Source: AP-15 sp963812675 (GTDB lineage Bacteria > Pseudomonadota > Alphaproteobacteria > ATCC43930 > CGMCC-115725). From it: a DNA stretch of 64,000 nucleotides. The position numbers and the translations under genes are program-made. The notes below the pieces were generated by a model. That model made no database searches, had not been told where the DNA came from, and saw nothing but the letters and a program-made list of their open reading frames with translations. Location of the stretch: positions 62,001 through 126,000 of the forward strand of contig CAWEWR010000022.1 of the NCBI GenBank assembly GCA_963812675.1, given 5' to 3'. The stretch's first letter is position 1; each line of letters opens with the position of its first letter. Below are positions 60,781-64,000 of this stretch, in pieces.

Positions 60781-61485
60781 TCAATAGATCCCGGGCAGCA
60801 GCCGGGCGGTCCTTTGCTGGTAGGCGGCGTATTCCGGGAAAGTTTCGGCGAGGACGGCCTCTTCGTTGTGCATGCGCCGCAGCTGAAAGGCGATCTGCAT
60901 CGCAAGGACAAGCGCGGTCGCCAGCGAGAAGAACTGCATCGAAATGCCGATCATCGCGAGTTCCTCGGCAATATAGAGCGGGTGGCGCACAAACCGGTAC
61001 GGACCCGTGGTGACGAGGCGTCGCGCCTCCGCCATCATGCTGAACGAGCGGCCGAGCCTCGCCAGGCTGACGACCGCCGCCGCGCTGCCGAACAGGACCA
61101 GCAGGGTCGAGACCATTTCGGCCGGCACGGACAATTCGCGGCGTGGGAAGAACGGAATGGCATAGACGAGAAACGCGCCGGCAAAGGCCGCTATCCGCGG
61201 CTGGAGCCCGCGGGCCTTGCCTGTCGGCCGCGCCCGCAGGACGACCGAGGCACCAAGGAGCAGGAGAAAGGCGATCGTCGACAGCCGCATCGCCATGTTG
61301 ACGGCATAGACGGCAAACGGCAGCGCCGTATCGGCCTCGCGCACATAGCGGGCCAGACCCGCCATCTGCAAGGTCGCACAAAACATCGACCAGCCCAGCA
61401 ACGGCACCCGCATCAACAGATCGTAGGCGCGCGACTGCTGTATCTTTACGAAATCAAAACTCGACGCCGAGAAGTCCAGTTGCAC
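60781..61485 (-). CDS. Isoprenylcysteine carboxyl methyltransferase-like membrane protein (ICMT/PEMT family)
   Basis: 234 residues from a GTG at 61483-61485 with AGGAAAG upstream. Five or six helices (ALPFAVYAVNMAMRL, IAAFAGAFLVYAIPFF, VSTLLVLFGSAAAVV) and the C-terminal SAM-binding signature: LVTTGPYRFVRHPLYIAEEL, then HNEEAVLAETFPEYAAYQQR. Bacterial members methylate phospholipids, fatty acids or proteins; the substrate here is unknown. Convergent with the DUF5658 gene across a palindromic repeat. Confidence 0.83.
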   Translation of the reverse strand: MQLDFSASSFDFVKIQQSRAYDLLMRVPLLGWSMFCATLQMAGLARYVREADTALPFAVYAVNMAMRLSTIAFLLLLGASVVLRARPTGKARGLQPRIAAFAGAFLVYAIPFFPRRELSVPAEMVSTLLVLFGSAAAVVSLARLGRSFSMMAEARRLVTTGPYRFVRHPLYIAEELAMIGISMQFFSLATALVLAMQIAFQLRRMHNEEAVLAETFPEYAAYQQRTARLLPGIY

Positions 61486-61839
61486 GACTTTCCTCAGTCT
61501 AGCGGAAATGTGGCTCGTAAGCGGCCCGGAGAGGATCCCAACGAGCAGGGACCGTGGCGATGTGGAATAATCGGCCAAGCCGGACGCGACCGGGACTCCG
61601 CAAGTATGTGTGTGGCAAATTGTATGCAACGCCATCGTGTTTCACGGCATAATTCAGGCCAAATGAGCGGACAACGACCCGTTACTGGTAGCACCGGCAT
61701 ACTAACTAAAACGGGGAAAAACTTCAAAAATTATTCGGCGCAATTAGCGGATATTGTCGTGAACTTATCACCGAAATGCTCGCCCCCAGCTGCATGTCCC
61801 CAGCCGGACAGCTCGTGCGGTTTAGCAAATGCCGCCCGA
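61486..61839. other. Noncoding region between methyltransferase and tadC
   Basis: 354 bases with no supported gene. It lies downstream of tadC and upstream of the methyltransferase on the minus strand. A moderately AT-rich patch (ggggaaaaacttcaaaaatt near 61713) may be a promoter for the methyltransferase. Other frames have neither a ribosome-binding site nor family motifs. Confidence 0.35.
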
Positions 61840-62844
61840 TCAAATGGCGCCAAAGTTGTTTCTCAAAGTGTCCGCGAGGCGCAGCACCACCGGCGTGCTG
61901 ATCACCATCATCAGCGACGGTAAGATGAACAGCGCCAGCGGGATGGCGAGCAGAACGGGTAAGCGAGCCGCGCGCTCTTCGATGCGCGCCAGGCGTGCGG
62001 TGCGCATTTCGGCGGCCAGGATCCGTAACAACTCGGCGAGCGGGGTGCCAAAGCGGATCGCCTGGGTGAGCGTCGCCGTTATCCCGCGCAGGCTCGCGAC
62101 ACGCGTCCGTTCGACAAGGTTTTCGAGCGCCTGGGCGCGATTGGATAGTACCCGCATTTCGGATGCGGTCGTGGCAAACTCGTCGGCGACCGCGGCGTTG
62201 GAGGGGCGCAGATCCTCGCTGACCTGCTCGATTGCCTGGTCGAGGCTCAGCCCCGCCTCGGCGCAGATGACGAGCAGGTCGAGCGCATCGGGCAGACCCT
62301 GTTCGACAAGCCGCCGCCGCCGTGCCGCCAGGCGCGAGAGCAAAAAATCGGGAAGCCGCCAGCCCAGCATCAGCGCGCCGAGCACCACGGCGATGCGGAT
62401 CGTCGCCGATCCGGCGAACCACTGGCGCCATTCGAGGAACAGCCACAACAGCGCCGCCAAAATGAAGGCGCTGCAGAGCTTGCTCGCGACAAAGCCCGAC
62501 AGACTGCCGTGCCCCTTGATCCCTGCGGAAGCGAGAACCCCGAGCAGTCTCTGTTGCTCGGCAGTGCCGACCGCCGGGCTTGCTGCGACGATGCTGCCGA
62601 TCCGCTGGTACCAGCGCGGGCGCCGCTCGCGAACGGCGCGGTCGACCGGGGCGCCGCGCAGCGCCACGAGCCGGTCGCGGCGGTCCTCCTGCCTGCCGAT
62701 GCGCCAGAGATGGAGGGCGCACAAGAGCGCCGCGGCGAGGGTCAACACGAAGATCACGGTTGCCGCCGGGCTCAAGCTGGCCTGGCCGATCCGGATCGTC
62801 AGATACTCGGCGAGGGTCTCGTAGAAGGTGTCGGTTCCGGGCAT
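61840..62844 (-). CDS. tadC: Tad pilus inner-membrane protein TadC (GspF-like)
   Basis: 334 residues. N-terminal helix (LSPAATVIFVLTLAAALLCA), a cytoplasmic domain and two C-terminal helices. The T2SSF domain shows DALDLLVICAEAGLSLDQAI, EMRVLSNRAQALENLVERT, and RIAVVLGALMLGWRLPDFLL. It pairs with TadB to form the platform of the Tad machine, analogous to GspF. Begins 2 bases after the tadB stop. Confidence 0.93.
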   Translation of the reverse strand: MPGTDTFYETLAEYLTIRIGQASLSPAATVIFVLTLAAALLCALHLWRIGRQEDRRDRLVALRGAPVDRAVRERRPRWYQRIGSIVAASPAVGTAEQQRLLGVLASAGIKGHGSLSGFVASKLCSAFILAALLWLFLEWRQWFAGSATIRIAVVLGALMLGWRLPDFLLSRLAARRRRLVEQGLPDALDLLVICAEAGLSLDQAIEQVSEDLRPSNAAVADEFATTASEMRVLSNRAQALENLVERTRVASLRGITATLTQAIRFGTPLAELLRILAAEMRTARLARIEERAARLPVLLAIPLALFILPSLMMVISTPVVLRLADTLRNNFGAI

Positions 62845-62846
62845 GG

Positions 62847-63809
62847 CTATCGCAGGCTCCGCCTGATGATGACGGCCATGACCGATACTCCGATGGCGAG
62901 GGTCAGGATCGCCATCCCCATCATAAATCGGCCGCGCGGGTCGTCCAAAAGAACCGACATCAGCGAAGGATTGAGAAAGAACAAAAGTCCGCCGACGGCG
63001 AATGGCAGCACAGCGAGCACGGTTGCCGAGGCCTTGGATTCGGCACTGAGCGCCCGGGCTTTCTGGCGGATTTCCTTGCGCCGGCGGATGATGTTACTGA
63101 GATTGGCGAGGGTCTCGGCGAGACCGCCGCCAGTGCGCCGCTGCAATTTGAGGGCGACGACAAAAAACCGAAAATCCGGCACCCGGATGCGGTCAGCGGT
63201 GTGTTGCAGGGCCTCGTCGACGTCGACGCCGATGCGCATCTCCTCGAGGGTCCGCTCCAATTCTGTGCCCACTGGGGCGATGACCTCGCGCGATGCCACC
63301 TCCATCGCATCGAACACCGGAAGACCGGCTCTGACCGCCCGGCACATCAGGTCGAGGGCATCGGGGAACGGATCGAGAAATTTCCTTCGGTACCGGCTCT
63401 GAAAGAGGCGCAGCAGCACCGCGGGCGCGGCCACTGCCGCAGCGGTGCCGAGCAGCACGACGAGAGCGGGGGCGAACCCCATGATTTTTTCGGCGAACAA
63501 CACGCTCACGCCCGCCGCTGCGACCCCCGCCGCGGCAAGGTGCGGCAGCTTGATCCGGTCGCCGGTTGCCGCGAACGCGGCCTCGAGCCGGACCCAGAGT
63601 GTGGAAAGCAAGAAAAAGTCGCGGATCCCGGCTCGCGTCAACGGCCGCCGCAACGAGAGGGTGGGCGCGTCCTCGCTCGGCCCGGTCGCCACGACGCCCC
63701 GCAGGCGGTCCTGCCAACTCGTTCTGCGGCGATCGGCGCGCATCGATGCGAACAGCGCTCCGCCGATCAGCACGACGGCGGCAAGGACGGAAAGAACCAC
63801 TTGGTTCAT
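62847..63809 (-). CDS. tadB: Tad pilus inner-membrane protein TadB (GspF-like)
   Basis: 320 residues. N-terminal helix VLSVLAAVVLIGGALFASM, a middle domain with two helices (FAPALVVLLGTAAAVAAPAV), the T2SSF motif DALDLMCRAVRAGLPVFDAM, FFVVALKLQRRTGGGLAETL and C-terminal helices. Partner of TadC. Order on the minus strand is tadA, tadB, tadC, as in Caulobacter cpaF-cpaG-cpaH. Confidence 0.93.
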   Translation of the reverse strand: MNQVVLSVLAAVVLIGGALFASMRADRRRTSWQDRLRGVVATGPSEDAPTLSLRRPLTRAGIRDFFLLSTLWVRLEAAFAATGDRIKLPHLAAAGVAAAGVSVLFAEKIMGFAPALVVLLGTAAAVAAPAVLLRLFQSRYRRKFLDPFPDALDLMCRAVRAGLPVFDAMEVASREVIAPVGTELERTLEEMRIGVDVDEALQHTADRIRVPDFRFFVVALKLQRRTGGGLAETLANLSNIIRRRKEIRQKARALSAESKASATVLAVLPFAVGGLLFFLNPSLMSVLLDDPRGRFMMGMAILTLAIGVSVMAVIIRRSLR

Positions 63810-63828
63810 CGCAGAGGCATGCTCCGCG

Positions 63829-64000
63829 TCAAGCGCGCATCGCTGCGACGATTCCGAGCACGTCGAGCAACTCGCGATCGAGCCCGTAGCGCGCAGCGCG
63901 GGTAATGAAATCGGGGCGCATACGGGTCAATTCGAAGATGCCGTCGATCGTGCCGTCCCGCTTTTCGCCTTGGTAGCGGAAGGCGAAGAGCTCGCGGGCG
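63829..64000 (-). CDS. tadA: TadA/CpaF pilus ATPase, C-terminal fragment
   Basis: Only the last 56 codons are in the window, read from the minus strand to the TGA at 63829-63831: ARELFAFRYQGEKRDGT, FELTRMRPDFITRAARYG, then LDRELLDVLGIVAAM. The tail resembles the end of CpaF/TadA ATPases (FRYxGE...RPxFxxRAxxxGL), and its place just before tadB and tadC on the same strand fits. The ATPase motifs lie outside the window, so the call rests mainly on position. Confidence 0.65.
   Translation of the reverse strand, partial: ARELFAFRYQGEKRDGTIDGIFELTRMRPDFITRAARYGLDRELLDVLGIVAAMRA

Overview
GC-rich DNA from an alphaproteobacterium. The diagnostic markers are a SciP (DUF1153) cell-cycle regulator, a DivK-like response regulator, a Tad/Flp pilus locus, a zf-CHCC gene next to polA, and a linked YcjF/YcjX pair. 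The many small-molecule catabolic genes and transporters suggest a free-living soil or freshwater bacterium, possibly Rhodospirillales or Hyphomicrobiales-like. Species cannot be named from sequence alone.

Layout. 1-2 kb: permease and binding protein of a branched-chain amino acid ABC importer. 2-5.3 kb: YcjF/YcjX and an unknown gene. 5.5-7 kb: a polysaccharide-export lipoprotein. 7-25.6 kb: a catabolic island with a creatininase-family hydrolase, three tandem paralogous SHS-type MFS carriers, a broken fourth MFS gene, an SMP-30 protein, a thaumatin-like secreted protein, AlkB with a small coupled secreted protein, an HpcH/HpaI aldolase, a BNR-repeat protein, an aldo/keto reductase, a VOC protein, an FAD oxidoreductase, and two more broken genes (serine hydrolase, thiolase). 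25.7-31.6 kb: a transglycosylase, small membrane proteins, an Arg/Pro-rich protein, a LigB-LigA fusion dioxygenase, a response regulator-cyclase, a GxxExxY gene and a DivK-like regulator.

31.7-38 kb: DNA polymerase I carrying an in-frame palindromic repeat insertion, a zf-CHCC protein, a lipase-like lipoprotein, a CDP-archaeol-synthase-like membrane protein, a metallophosphoesterase and tRNA-Arg(CCG). 39-43.5 kb: an overlapping lactonase/ChrA/creatininase operon plus a YncE-like propeller. 43.5-46.7 kb: four-carbon acid sugar catabolism (OtnK, OtnI, DenD). 46.7-52 kb: K+/osmotic homeostasis (K+/H+ antiporter, Kup, MscS). 52.3-54 kb: an SDR plus FAH hydrolase pair like the tail of the non-phosphorylated L-fucose pathway. 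54-64 kb: a cold-shock protein, then a Tad pilus region with Flp pilin, SciP, VWA-type TadG, TadE, TadC, TadB and the end of TadA/CpaF.

The most unusual signals are: (1) a GC-rich palindromic repeat scattered between genes, one copy of which lies in frame inside polA, in a proofreading domain that has lost its catalytic acids; (2) a bacterial thaumatin-like protein with SQGM repeats; (3) a GxxExxY gene bounded by inverted repeats that supply its ribosome-binding site; (4) a motif at nearly the same distance upstream of two paralogous MFS genes; (5) three catabolic genes broken by single lesions within 13 kb.
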